A stretch of 64,000 nt of DNA, taken from assembly GCF_009295515.1 (NCBI RefSeq), contig NZ_RQVV01000036.1:1-64000 (forward strand), read 5' to 3'. The notes under the pieces are model-generated. The model ran no database searches. It was not told the origin of the DNA and worked only from the letters and a program-made list of their open reading frames with translations. Below are positions 26,028-35,002 of the stretch, in pieces (within the stretch, counting starts at the first letter, position 1; every line of letters begins with the position of its first letter). A program made the position numbers and the translations under genes. Source of the DNA: Erwinia endophytica (GTDB lineage: Bacteria; Pseudomonadota; Gammaproteobacteria; Enterobacterales; Enterobacteriaceae).

Positions 26028-27023
26028 TTATTTCTGAGCCATCGCCTCGAAAATCGCCGGGTAACGGCTGCCTGAAATATTTTCGGGTGAGAACGTCGCT
26101 TCCAACAGGGCACATTCATCACCGGTCAACCGCAGATCAGCAGCCCCCGCATTCTGCTCAAGATGCACGATACGTTTTGCCCCGGGAATCGGTATGATGT
26201 CGTCCCCCTGGGCCAGGACCCAGGCCAGCGCTATCTGCGCAGCGGTCACTCCCCGGCCTGACGCCATATCCTCAATCACGGTCACCAGTTTGCGGTTAGC
26301 CTCCACATGACCCGTTTGAAAACGCGGCAAGGTATGGCGAAAATCTCCCGCTTCCAGTGCCGCTGTCGTGGGAACTTTTCCGGTCAGAAAACCGCGGCCC
26401 AGCGGACTGAATGGAATAAAGGCTATCCCTAATTCGCGACAGGCGGCCAGCACGCCATTTTTTTCAACATCGCGAGTCCACAGAGAATACTCACTCTGCA
26501 CCGCGGTGATAGGGTGAATAGCATGAGCCCGTCGCAGTGTTTCTGCTGAGACTTCAGACAGCCCCAGTGCGCGTACTTTGCCCTCCTTCACCAATTCAGC
26601 CATTGCGGCGACACTGTCTTCAACCGCTACCGCCGGGTCTACGCGATGCAGATAATAGAGGTCGATAATCTCGGTCTGCAACCGTTTCAGAGACGCTTCC
26701 GCTACCGCACGGGCATTCTCCGGCGTGCCATTGGTACCGGTAATATCCCCGAAATCAGTGCGCTCCCGATTGTAGGTAAAACCAAACTTGGTAGCGATGG
26801 TCACTTGCTGTCGATAGGGCTTGAGCGCTTTCCCCAACAGGATTTCGTTGCGATAAGGGCCATACACCTCTGCAGTATCAAAAAAAGTAACGCCAAGATC
26901 GACTGCACGATGCAGAGTACGGACAGAGTCTGCTTCATCCTGCGTACCATAAGCCTGGCTCAGCCCCATACAGCCAAGGCCAATAGACGAAACCGTCATG
27001 TTTCCTAACCTGCGCTGTTCCAT
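26028..27023 (-). CDS. Aldo/keto reductase
   Basis: The 331-residue TIM-barrel protein has the AKR catalytic set: Asp and Tyr in FFDTAEVYGPYRNE, Lys in ATKFGF and His in YYLHRVDP, plus the NADPH-binding end IPIPGAKR. This matches the AKR13-like oxidoreductases that reduce aldehydes and ketones. The start at 27023 follows GGAGGG; the longer frame to 27107 is rejected. It is divergent from a LysR gene 111 bases away, a usual regulator-target pair. Confidence 0.9.
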   Translation of the reverse strand: MEQRRLGNMTVSSIGLGCMGLSQAYGTQDEADSVRTLHRAVDLGVTFFDTAEVYGPYRNEILLGKALKPYRQQVTIATKFGFTYNRERTDFGDITGTNGTPENARAVAEASLKRLQTEIIDLYYLHRVDPAVAVEDSVAAMAELVKEGKVRALGLSEVSAETLRRAHAIHPITAVQSEYSLWTRDVEKNGVLAACRELGIAFIPFSPLGRGFLTGKVPTTAALEAGDFRHTLPRFQTGHVEANRKLVTVIEDMASGRGVTAAQIALAWVLAQGDDIIPIPGAKRIVHLEQNAGAADLRLTGDECALLEATFSPENISGSRYPAIFEAMAQK

Positions 27024-27134
27024 AAAACATCCCTCCGGGATTCTGGGTGAAATGAACTCAGAATCAGCATAATTGAAGTCAGTAATGATGATAATAGGGG
27101 CAATCAAGACTGCCTTAATCTATTATTTAGAACA

Positions 27135-28028
27135 ATGAAACGCACACAGCTCTCTCAGCTTATTGTTTTTGTCACCGTCGCCCGATGCGGAAATTTTCGT
27201 TCAGCAGCGACTCAGCTTGGCATCGCACCTTCAGCGGTGAGCCATGCCGTGGCAACGCTTGAACATGATCTTGGACTACGGCTTCTGGCCCGCACGACCC
27301 GTTCAACAAAGCCCACGGAAGAAGGCGCTCGTCTTCTTGCTCGGGTTAGCGGACCGCTTGGCGAACTTGAAGCCGGATTGACTGAAGTGACCGAGAGAGC
27401 GCTTATCCCCTCTGGCCCGTTGCGAATAACCCTGCCGTTGTTGGCAGCCAGTGAAATCATCATGCCCCGATTAGCAGAATTCAGCGCACATTATCCGGCA
27501 ATCGAACTGGACATTCGGGTCGCCGATATTTTCGAGGATATTGTCGAAAGTGGCTGCGATGCGGGAATAAGACTCGGTGAGAGCCTGGAAGCCGATATGA
27601 TAGCCGTACGTGCAAGCAATGCCCGGCGAAGCATTATTGTCGGCGCACCAGCCTATTTCGCCCGGCATCCCAAACCTGAACATCCCCAGGATCTGGCCGC
27701 ACACAACTGCATTCGCCGTCGGTTTGAGAGTGGCAGACTCTATCGCTGGGAATTAGCCCGTGAAGGACGCACAATAAATGTCGAGGTGAAAGGTAATCTG
27801 ATCCTACCACAGCAGGATCTGATACGACAGGCGACCCTGGACGGAGCAGGATTGGCGTTTCTCTTCGAAGAAACCGTCTCAACAGACCTTCACGAGGGGC
27901 GCCTGATTTCTGTTATGGAAGAATGGTGTCCATCCTTCGATGGTTTTTATATCTACTACCCTTCCCGGCGGCAGATGCGTCCCGCATTACGGGCTTTCAT
28001 CGATTTCTTTCGCTATTCAATGCCGTAA
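27135..28028 (+). CDS. LysR-family regulator, probably of the divergent aldo/keto reductase
   Basis: The 297-residue protein has an N-terminal winged helix (FVTVARCGNFRSAATQLGIA then PSAVSHAVATLEHDLGLRLL) and a sensor domain with LRITLPLLAASEIIMPRLAEF. The RTTRSTKPTEEG block places it in the group that often controls adjacent reductases. Divergent placement supports control of the aldo/keto reductase. No convincing ribosome binding site precedes the ATG. The effector is unknown. Confidence 0.88.
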   Translation: MKRTQLSQLIVFVTVARCGNFRSAATQLGIAPSAVSHAVATLEHDLGLRLLARTTRSTKPTEEGARLLARVSGPLGELEAGLTEVTERALIPSGPLRITLPLLAASEIIMPRLAEFSAHYPAIELDIRVADIFEDIVESGCDAGIRLGESLEADMIAVRASNARRSIIVGAPAYFARHPKPEHPQDLAAHNCIRRRFESGRLYRWELAREGRTINVEVKGNLILPQQDLIRQATLDGAGLAFLFEETVSTDLHEGRLISVMEEWCPSFDGFYIYYPSRRQMRPALRAFIDFFRYSMP

Positions 28029-28069
28029 TCGGTCAACATGACGCAGTATAATGCGCCTGAACCCGTCGG

Positions 28070-28771
28070 TCAGACCGTGGACCACATAAGATGCCCGATA
28101 GCCGGTGCGACGAGCACCGTGACGATACCGGACAACATCATCACCAGACTGGATACCACCCCCTCTTCCTGGCCTATCTCATAAGCTCTGGCGGTTCCCG
28201 CGCCATGAGACGCAGCGCCGAATCCGGCACCTTTCGCCAGCCCCTGCTTCACCGCCAAGCGGATAAACAACACATCACCAACGGCCATACCGAAGACGCC
28301 GGTAATCACCACAAATAACGCCACCAGATCAGGCTGACCGCCAAGTTGTTTCGCCGCAGCCAACGCAAACGGCGTGGTAATAGAGCGTACAGCCAGGCTA
28401 CGTTGGATGGCTTCCGGCAACGTTAACAGTCTGGCCAGCCAGACTGAGCTAAACACCGCCACCAGCGTGGCGGTGATCACGCCGGCCGTCAGGGATATCC
28501 AGTGACGGCGGATCATCGCCATGTTCTCATACACCGGTACGGCAAAAGCTAACGTGGCCGGCCCCAATAACCATAATAACCAGTGGCTTTCACCAATGTA
28601 GTTCCGCCAGGATATGTGCGTCACCAGCAACAATGCCACCAGCACCATCGGCGTCATCACCAGTGGCATCAACAGCAGTTTGTGCCAACGACGATAGAGT
28701 TGCTTATTGAGGTAGTAGACCAGCAGTGTGGCCACCAGGCAAAGCATACTGATAATAAAATCATGCATCAC
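28070..28771 (-). CDS. LrgB/YohK/CidB-family membrane protein
   Basis: The 233-residue protein has about six to seven membrane segments and the family blocks SITTPFALAAAKQLGGQPDLVA, IFVVITGVFG-like, and GAASHGAGTARAYEIGQEEG. LrgB proteins work with small LrgA/CidA holin-like partners in murein hydrolase control or in export of small acids. It overlaps the upstream lrgA-like gene by 11 bases, so the two are translationally coupled. The length agrees with E. coli YohK (231). Confidence 0.9.
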   Translation of the reverse strand: MMHDFIISMLCLVATLLVYYLNKQLYRRWHKLLLMPLVMTPMVLVALLLVTHISWRNYIGESHWLLWLLGPATLAFAVPVYENMAMIRRHWISLTAGVITATLVAVFSSVWLARLLTLPEAIQRSLAVRSITTPFALAAAKQLGGQPDLVALFVVITGVFGMAVGDVLFIRLAVKQGLAKGAGFGAASHGAGTARAYEIGQEEGVVSSLVMMLSGIVTVLVAPAIGHLMWSTV

Positions 28772-29189
28772 GTTTCACCTGCCTGCGTTCTGCCAGCCAG
28801 ACCTCAAAGCGATACACGCGCTCTACCACCAACGCCGTGGCCGAGAGAACCAGCAATGTGCTGACGACAATCACCAGCATGATACGCCAGCCGTCAACCC
28901 GCAGCAGTTGCGAATAATTGACTACCGCCACCACCGCCGGAACGAAGAACAGCAGCATCTCAGCCAACAGCCACCGCGATCCAGCTTTCACCCAGTCAAG
29001 CGGCAATACTCGCAGCATGATCAGCGCCAGTAATAACAACATCCCCACGATGTTGGCGGGCAGCGGCAGATGCAACCAGTCCACCAGTCGCTGGGCAACC
29101 ATAAAGAAAGCAATATAGAAAATAACCTGTAACGGAACCTGAATACGTTGCAGCCAGCCCGTTCCTGGCAAGCGTATTGCCAACGCCAT
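28761..29189 (-). CDS. LrgA/YohJ/CidA-family holin-like protein
   Basis: The 142-residue protein has four membrane segments (IFYIAFFMVAQRL, IVGMLLLLALIML, LLFFVPAVVAVVNY, LVIVVSTLLVLSATALVVE) with the family block LPLPANIVGMLLL. It pairs with the LrgB-like protein. The start at 29189 has GGGGAG seven bases upstream; the frame to 29240 has no better site. A LysR regulator is divergent, as in cidR-cidAB systems. Confidence 0.9.
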   Translation of the reverse strand: MALAIRLPGTGWLQRIQVPLQVIFYIAFFMVAQRLVDWLHLPLPANIVGMLLLLALIMLRVLPLDWVKAGSRWLLAEMLLFFVPAVVAVVNYSQLLRVDGWRIMLVIVVSTLLVLSATALVVERVYRFEVWLAERRQVKRDA

Positions 29190-29293
29190 AATGACGTCTC
29201 CCCGAGTATTGCGTTGAAATATATTATAAAGGAGTAACAAACAGTGAAAAAAATAACTTAATATTATTCAAACTATGCCTTACAGGAATGTTT

Positions 29294-30235
29294 ATGGACG
29301 TCCGAGCCCTGCGTTATTTTGTCGAAGTGGTACGCCAGCAGAGCTTTACCCGCGCGGCGGAGCAATTGTTTGTCACCCAGCCCACCATCAGTAAGATGCT
29401 GCGCCATCTCGAAGACGAGCTGGGCTGCACGCTGCTGATCCGTGAGGGGCGCAAACTGCATCTGACCGATACCGGCCAGGCGGTCTATCAGCGCGGGCTG
29501 ACAATCCTGCAGGAATTTAAGCAGTTGGAAGCCGAAATCAGTGATATTAACGATTTGAAAACCGGCGAGTTGAGACTGGGTATCCCACCTATGGTGGGAA
29601 TGCAGATTGCCGGATCCATTTCGGCGTTTCGCCATCGCTACCCAGGAGTGGAACTAAAAATATCCGAATTCGGCGGACTGACGGTGCAACAGGCGGTATT
29701 GTCAGGCAGTCTGGATATTGCCATGACCGCCCTACCGGTAGCGGATGACTTGCCGCTTAATGCGCTACCGCTGATGAGTCATCCGCTGTGCGTACTGGTG
29801 CCCCGGACCACGGAATGGCTGCGTCGCAGCCATATCCCGATTGCTGAACTGAGTGAATATCCCATCCTGATTTATAACGAAGAATTTTCACTCAACCGCC
29901 AACTCATGCGCGCGTTCCATGCCAGTGGCTTTGCACCACAGATTGCGGTACGCAGCGGGCAGTGGGACTTTCTGGCCGCCATGGTACAGGCAGGAATGGG
30001 CGTGGCAATTCTGCCAGAACCAATCTGCCAGCGTCTGGATAAGCGTCATCTATTGTGGTTGCCACTGGAATCGGATCTCCTGTGGCAACTGGGATTAATC
30101 TGGCGGGAAGGCAATTATCTGTCGAAAAGCGCCCAGGCATGGATTGCCTGCTGCCGCGAGTTCTGGCCGGGTGAGGCACCGACGCTGTCAATCCAGGAGT
30201 GCTCCGGACCGGTGCAACACCGCCAGGCCACATAA
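29294..30235 (+). CDS. LysR-family regulator, divergent from lrgAB-like operon
   Basis: The 313-residue protein carries a winged helix (LRYFVEVVRQQSFTRAAEQL then FVTQPTISKMLRHLEDELG) and a sensor domain (LRLGIPPMVG). It lies 105 bases from the lrgA-like start on the other strand, which matches the CidR arrangement in which a LysR protein activates cidAB. CAGGA precedes the ATG at 29294; an ATG at 29288 is in frame. The C-terminal tail runs close to a degraded region on the other strand. Confidence 0.88.
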   Translation: MDVRALRYFVEVVRQQSFTRAAEQLFVTQPTISKMLRHLEDELGCTLLIREGRKLHLTDTGQAVYQRGLTILQEFKQLEAEISDINDLKTGELRLGIPPMVGMQIAGSISAFRHRYPGVELKISEFGGLTVQQAVLSGSLDIAMTALPVADDLPLNALPLMSHPLCVLVPRTTEWLRRSHIPIAELSEYPILIYNEEFSLNRQLMRAFHASGFAPQIAVRSGQWDFLAAMVQAGMGVAILPEPICQRLDKRHLLWLPLESDLLWQLGLIWREGNYLSKSAQAWIACCREFWPGEAPTLSIQECSGPVQHRQAT

Positions 30236-30322
30236 TACAGGCTGAGGCCAGCAACTGAAGCGATGCGCGCTAATCTCATCAAGGGCGCGCACGCCTGCCA
30301 GGCCACGCTCAAACTTTTTCTG

Positions 30323-31153
30323 TCAATGGCAAGATATCTTCGTGCGTATTAATTCTCGCCGTTGCCGCAACAGCGACAACAACTCCTGATGTTTCTCCAG
30401 GTCAGGATCTTGCAGGATCGCCTGTACCACCAGGGCAAAGCCGACTTTCTCACCATGCAACCCGGGGGGAAACTGCGGATGATAAGTCATGCTGTCGTGA
30501 ATAAGATGAGCAATACCTGCACGGGGCGTCGCATCTTTCACCCCATTGGCCAGTCCGGCAATACAGATAGCGGCATCGATCGTATTTTGTAGTGCCATGG
30601 TGACCCGTTGCTGGCGGTTGTCTTCCACCGCCTGACGACCCTGGTTCAGGATACTCTCCAGTGAGAGTTTGGCGGCCTGCGTTTTTACCAGCAGCCCGAG
30701 TGCGCCATTCGCCAACGGCAAATAGGGTGAAAATTCATACCATTTTGCTAAGGCATCCACGATACCCGCCTGCAAAAAGCGCGGCGGTGACTGCACGATG
30801 ATCCGGCTGTCCACCAGCACACAAACCAGCGCCCGCGCGCCATTAATCAGACCAATACGCGCGCCCTGCTCGTTATACAGTACACTACTGGGAGAACCGG
30901 CGGCACAGGTCATTTTTCCAAAACCAGAGGCTCCGGGCAAGGCCACAAACTCACCTTTTTTTAGCTTTAAATTTATATTATTCAGTATGATACGATGACC
31001 AGAATTTTTACTCACATTAGCCAACGAGACGACATTAATGGGTTCCTGCGACACATGAGTATTCCCCGTCAATGAAGCGGTCTGCCCCGACTGACGGACG
31101 TCTCTGTCATTGATGATTGGGGTAGTGTTTATTGCTGCGGTGATACGCATCAT
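30323..31153 (-). pseudogene. Chimeric ORF: ABC ATPase N-terminus fused to iron-alcohol-dehydrogenase middle
   Basis: The first ~80 residues look like the start of an SsuB/TauB-type ABC ATPase (ANVSKNSGHRIILNNINLKL, then KKGEFVALPGASGFGKMT, a damaged Walker A). From about residue 81 the sequence switches to the middle of an iron-containing alcohol/glycerol-dehydrogenase-like protein (TCAAGSPSSVLYNEQGA, LQAGIVDALAKWYE, HDSMTYHPQFPPGLHGEKVG). The rest of the ATPase, the dehydrogenase NAD-binding part and its C-terminus are missing. No working enzyme is expected. It starts at a TAATG overlap with a permease remnant. Confidence 0.65.
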
Positions 31154-31275
31154 TATTTACTTCGGTTCAGCCAGGGCATGGAATAATATTCCACCAGCCG
31201 CATAGTAATATCGCCCGCAATACCAACACAGCATAGATATAGCGGTTTGTATATCATCACTTTGCCACAACGCTA
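31153..31275 (-). pseudogene. C-terminal remnant of an ABC permease
   Basis: Between a TAG at 31276-31278 and the TAA at 31153-31155, the minus strand reads a 40-codon end (VMIYKPLYLCCVGIAGDITM, RLVEYYSMPWLNRSK) that resembles the C-terminus of SsuC/TauC-type permeases: last membrane segment, basic helix, PW near the end. The TAATG overlap with the next ATPase-like start is the usual coupling of such operons. This is a weak, short match. Confidence 0.4.
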
Positions 31276-31729
31276 CAAATCCCTTAAGCACATCTGTCGG
31301 GGTGCAACGCCACTGGTAGACTCTTCATAAGAACGGACCCAGTCGCCCTTGATGTATTGTCGCTCATAATGTAGAGAGATCCCTGATTGTCATATCATAA
31401 CTCGCCATTAGAAATAATTAAGCCAGGGTGAGCGTTCTATACTTTGATTATTGAATTATCGTTGCTATAACATCAACACCATGAAGATTTAATAAAGAAA
31501 ACATCAACAGGGAGCAAGTTACATTCTGGTATTGAATCTGGAAAACATTAAAACAGCATAATCTTATCTAATTTAAGCAATACAGACTTTAACACTTATG
31601 TATATTATTCATAAGCAGCAAGGCAGCGATTTTTGTTGCTACGCAAAAATACCACATTTTTTAACCAGCCCCCAGCAGCCAACATATCTGGAGACTGATC
31701 ATCACTTAATATCAGCACACTTTTTTCAA
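31276..31729. other. AT-rich intergenic stretch with no gene seen
   Basis: About 450 bases between the permease remnant and the polysaccharide lyase gene. A short open stretch on the minus strand (YERQYIKGDWVRSYEESTSG, about 31276-31370) could be further debris of the decayed operon. I see no RNA gene or repeat. Confidence 0.35.
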
Positions 31730-32773
31730 TTACTGAGGTTCTGAGGTGGAAACAATAAAATCATCAAAGTATGCGTGTTGATCGGTTTCCGGCGCCCAGT
31801 CGCTGGTTGAACCGCCAAAAAAGGTATCCATTTTTATCACGCTGATACTGACATCACTGCCTTGACGTAACGTAATATTGTCCAGCTCTAATATTTTATT
31901 GCCATCAAGGTATTGCACAAACGTACCATTTGACTTGCCGATATCATTGAGAATAACGTGTTGAGTCAGTGTGTACCATTTCCCTTTTGTAAAATGAACC
32001 CCTGTCGAGAAATAATCACCACAGCGATTTTCTTTATCTGGATAATATAAATAACCATAAACAGTGCCATTCTCACGCCACATTAAACGGGTGCTAAAAC
32101 CATCAAAGGTACCATTATCAACACAACCTGTTGGATGATCCCCGCCTGCCAGCCCCGGCAACTTCCCACCTTTAACCCAGTTAAAATCCGGGGAGAACAT
32201 GACCCGATATTGCAGCCACAGACTTTTATGCTCATTTTTTAACGGCGCATTAAAAACCATCGCTGAATTACCGCCAATCAATCCGGCTTTATAGGTTACC
32301 TGCAGAACGTTATTCTCCGGGGTTAACGGATCCGCGACAATATTCAGACGGCCAGCGGATAAACCAGAAGCATTTCCTGGTGATATCCCCCATTGCTCCC
32401 TGAAATCAGTGGCCTGATAAGGCCCCCTGGGGAGATGATTGAAATTGACGGTTAATAATTTCTCACCCTCCGGTTCTGTACAAGAACCCGTGCCATTCAC
32501 TGTCCCCTCGTCGCCGCAGTCGTCAGTCTCTGCGGTCGTCACTGGCGAATGATCGGCGACTTCCCGCCATAACGAGGGATCGATGGACGGCGTCCAGTTA
32601 GCGCCAACATGGGCGGTATGAGTCTGTATCGCTTCGTAGTTTTTCCCCTGATAGGTAACGATATCACCCGCATGATAACGCGTCCCCTCCTGCCATTCTT
32701 CGGCCGCCTGTACCTGAAAAACCAGCACACAAAACAGCAGAAAAAAAACCGAAAAAATATTATTTAATTTCAT
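31730..32773 (-). CDS. Secreted polysaccharide lyase (PL14-like) with N-terminal chitin-binding-type module
   Basis: The 347-residue protein begins with a signal peptide (MKLNNIFSVFFLLFCVLVF…QA), then a CBM5/12-type module of about 45 residues (WQEGTRYHAGDIVTYQGKNY, then PSIDPSLWREV), a short Cys-containing linker, and a C-terminal domain with VMFSPDFNWVKGGKLPGLAGG, STRLMWR, YPDKENRCGDYF and the closing YFDDFIVS strand. This layout fits family-14-type polysaccharide lyases that cleave alginate or glucuronans. AGGA lies upstream of the ATG at 32773. The real substrate is unproven. Confidence 0.75.
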   Translation of the reverse strand: MKLNNIFSVFFLLFCVLVFQVQAAEEWQEGTRYHAGDIVTYQGKNYEAIQTHTAHVGANWTPSIDPSLWREVADHSPVTTAETDDCGDEGTVNGTGSCTEPEGEKLLTVNFNHLPRGPYQATDFREQWGISPGNASGLSAGRLNIVADPLTPENNVLQVTYKAGLIGGNSAMVFNAPLKNEHKSLWLQYRVMFSPDFNWVKGGKLPGLAGGDHPTGCVDNGTFDGFSTRLMWRENGTVYGYLYYPDKENRCGDYFSTGVHFTKGKWYTLTQHVILNDIGKSNGTFVQYLDGNKILELDNITLRQGSDVSISVIKMDTFFGGSTSDWAPETDQHAYFDDFIVSTSEPQ

Positions 32774-33051
32774 GATGGTCATTCCTGGCTATGATTTTAT
32801 GTAGCAAAAACTTTAGCAAATACCTGGTGATATTACCCTTGCTAAAATTAATACCATCAGGCAACTTTTAAAATAACGCCACTCGCCAGATGAAATAAAA
32901 ACACCCGCCAGCGAACAGCCTCGTTGATTTTTTACATTGGGAAAATATTGCAGAATAAAGAATGTATAGACTCATCATGAATGGGTATAACAGATGATCA
33001 CGCTCAGCCCTCCGCCAGATGCAATTGGCCGACCAAAAACCAAAGAGAGTC

Positions 33052-33078
33052 GTGAATGTGCCACTGTCGCACATTCAC
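33052..33078. repeat. Inverted repeat, 10-bp stem, possible yjcE terminator
   Basis: GTGAATGTGC (33052-33061) pairs with GCACATTCAC (33069-33078) around a 7-base loop, about 105 bases after the yjcE stop on the minus strand. The T-rich stretch that follows on that strand is imperfect. The rest of 32774-33182 shows nothing else. Confidence 0.5.
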
Positions 33079-33182
33079 AACTGAATCGTCTCCGTCAGGC
33101 TGTTGAGATCCCGACTCGTCATGGAGATCATCCCAAAACAGCCTCATGAGAGTCATCCTGGGGAGGGAAACCGGGGCTGATT

Positions 33183-34832
33183 TTATTCTTCTTTCTCAAT
33201 CAGTAACGTTTCCAGTAGATCGAGGTCATGCAACATCTTCGTCATGGTCTCATTGCTGATCTTCTGCGTGGCCCGCAGATGGTAAAGCTCGCCTCGTTCG
33301 GCGCGCAACGCGGTCAAACGGAAACGACGCTCAAGATTCTCGGTGTATAACGCTCGCTCCAGATCGTCATTGCCATCCACCCAGCGCCGCATGTGACCGA
33401 TCACCCGCGCACTGACTTCCTGCACCAACTCACGATCGATATTCTCCTCGGTATCCGCCATCAGACGCTCAGCCATCTTATACAGACTCTCGATTGCCGT
33501 GCCAGCCATCGCCGCACGAGCCATCTGCATCTCACGTCGATAAGCACTTTTATCGATACCTTCCACCCCGCGCAGCAATAGCGGCAATACCACCACACCG
33601 ATCAGCAAAGAAAACAGGATCACTCCCGTGGCGATAAATACCAACTCATAACGCGCCGGAAAGGCATTGCCAGTGGTCAGGAATAGCGGAATAGACAACA
33701 CACCCGCCAGAGTAATCGCCCCTCGTACTCCCGCAAAAGAGGCTATCAGCAACTCACGCAATGAATAGTTGCTGAACTCCATTGGGTGCCTGCGCAACAG
33801 ACGCTGGCTGATCAACCGCATGGTCCACAACCACGCAAAACGTACCACCATCAGCGCAGCATAGACCAGCACCACCGACAACACCAACATCCACAGATCC
33901 ACATTCGGATCAACTTCAGCTTCACTGATTGAAATCTGCAGAATATCAGGCAGTTGCAGACCAAGCATCAGGAATACCATGCCGTTAAACACAAACTCCA
34001 GCATCTGCCAGACACTGTTGGCGCGCAACCGCATCGCCAGCGGTGCCTGACGGATAATGCCGGAACGCGTGATGGTCATCCCCGCCGCCACAGCCGCCAG
34101 AATCCCGGAGACACCAATATGTTCGGCGATCAGATAGGAAGCAAACGGCAGCAGCAGCAGCAATACTGTCTGCGTCGCCGGATCATCGCCGCTCCAGCGA
34201 TTAAAAAGACGCAGCGATCTACCGTACAGCCAGCAAATAGCGATCCCCGCTAATAAACCGCCTACCGCGACTTTCGCAAACTCCAGCGACGCGCCGGAAA
34301 CGGTAAACACCATGGTTCCCATGGTGACCGCGACGGCAAACTTCAGTGAAACCAGGCCAGACGCGTCATTCATTAACGCCTCGCCTTGCAGGATCGACAT
34401 GATTTTTTTCGGAATGCGCCCTTCCCCGACGATGCCAGACAGCGCCACGGCATCAGTAGGCGACAGCACCGCCGCAAGAGCAAAGGCTGGCAACAATGGA
34501 ATACCCGGCACCAACCAATAAATCAGGTAACCAATGCCCACGACAGTGATCAGCACCAGCACCAACGCCAGACCGATAATCTCTCGCCCATGATGCAAAA
34601 ACTCACTGGTTGGCGTTTTCAAGCCGTCAGCGAACAACAGCGGTGGGATAAACAGCACCAGGAACAGCTCAGGGTCAAAATCGACATGCAAACCAAAAGT
34701 CGGCCAGGCGAGCAGAGCCCCCAGGAGAATCTGCACCAGCGGCAGAGGAATTTGAAAAGGGATAATACGGGCAGCAACGCCAGACAGCGACACCATCAGG
34801 GTGAGTATCAGGATAGTAAAAAATATTTCCAT
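33183..34832 (-). CDS. yjcE: CPA1-family Na+/H+ antiporter YjcE
   Basis: The 549-residue membrane protein matches E. coli YjcE closely: MEIFFTILIL start, PLPLVQILLGALLAWPTFGL, VLFIPPLLFADG, the antiporter core LSPTDAVALSGIVGEGRIPK and GEALMNDASGLV, then SFAGVRGAITLAGVLSIPLF and a long soluble C-terminal helical tail. It exchanges Na+ or K+ for protons across the inner membrane. The start at 34832 has AGGA just upstream; the frame to 34865 is rejected. It neighbours ghxP as in E. coli. Confidence 0.94.
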   Translation of the reverse strand: MEIFFTILILTLMVSLSGVAARIIPFQIPLPLVQILLGALLAWPTFGLHVDFDPELFLVLFIPPLLFADGLKTPTSEFLHHGREIIGLALVLVLITVVGIGYLIYWLVPGIPLLPAFALAAVLSPTDAVALSGIVGEGRIPKKIMSILQGEALMNDASGLVSLKFAVAVTMGTMVFTVSGASLEFAKVAVGGLLAGIAICWLYGRSLRLFNRWSGDDPATQTVLLLLLPFASYLIAEHIGVSGILAAVAAGMTITRSGIIRQAPLAMRLRANSVWQMLEFVFNGMVFLMLGLQLPDILQISISEAEVDPNVDLWMLVLSVVLVYAALMVVRFAWLWTMRLISQRLLRRHPMEFSNYSLRELLIASFAGVRGAITLAGVLSIPLFLTTGNAFPARYELVFIATGVILFSLLIGVVVLPLLLRGVEGIDKSAYRREMQMARAAMAGTAIESLYKMAERLMADTEENIDRELVQEVSARVIGHMRRWVDGNDDLERALYTENLERRFRLTALRAERGELYHLRATQKISNETMTKMLHDLDLLETLLIEKEE

Positions 34833-34968
34833 GTTGTCCTTAAAAAGCTTCCAAATATTTGTCACCGACCTGCTTCAGCCAGGCCTTACTTAATAGTAAA
34901 ACAAAAATGTAAACTATTTAAAAACAGGATGTGCACTTATTTACGGAGAAAAATGCGGAAAATGTAGT

Positions 34969-34998
34969 CAGCAGAAGCCGGAGATCCGGCCTCTGCTG
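34969..34998 (-). terminator. Intrinsic terminator of ghxP
   Basis: CAGCAGA and TCTGCTG form the lower stem and GCCGG/CCGGC the upper stem, with one mismatch between and a 4-base loop. On the minus strand it lies 4 bases after the ghxP stop and is followed by ACTACATTTT, a T-rich stretch. Confidence 0.7.
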
Positions 34999-35002
34999 AG
35001 GA

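Noticed and set aside
34386-34967. 193-codon plus-strand frame opposite yjcE
   Set aside because: Gln/Arg/His-rich composition of an antisense frame; yjcE is certain.
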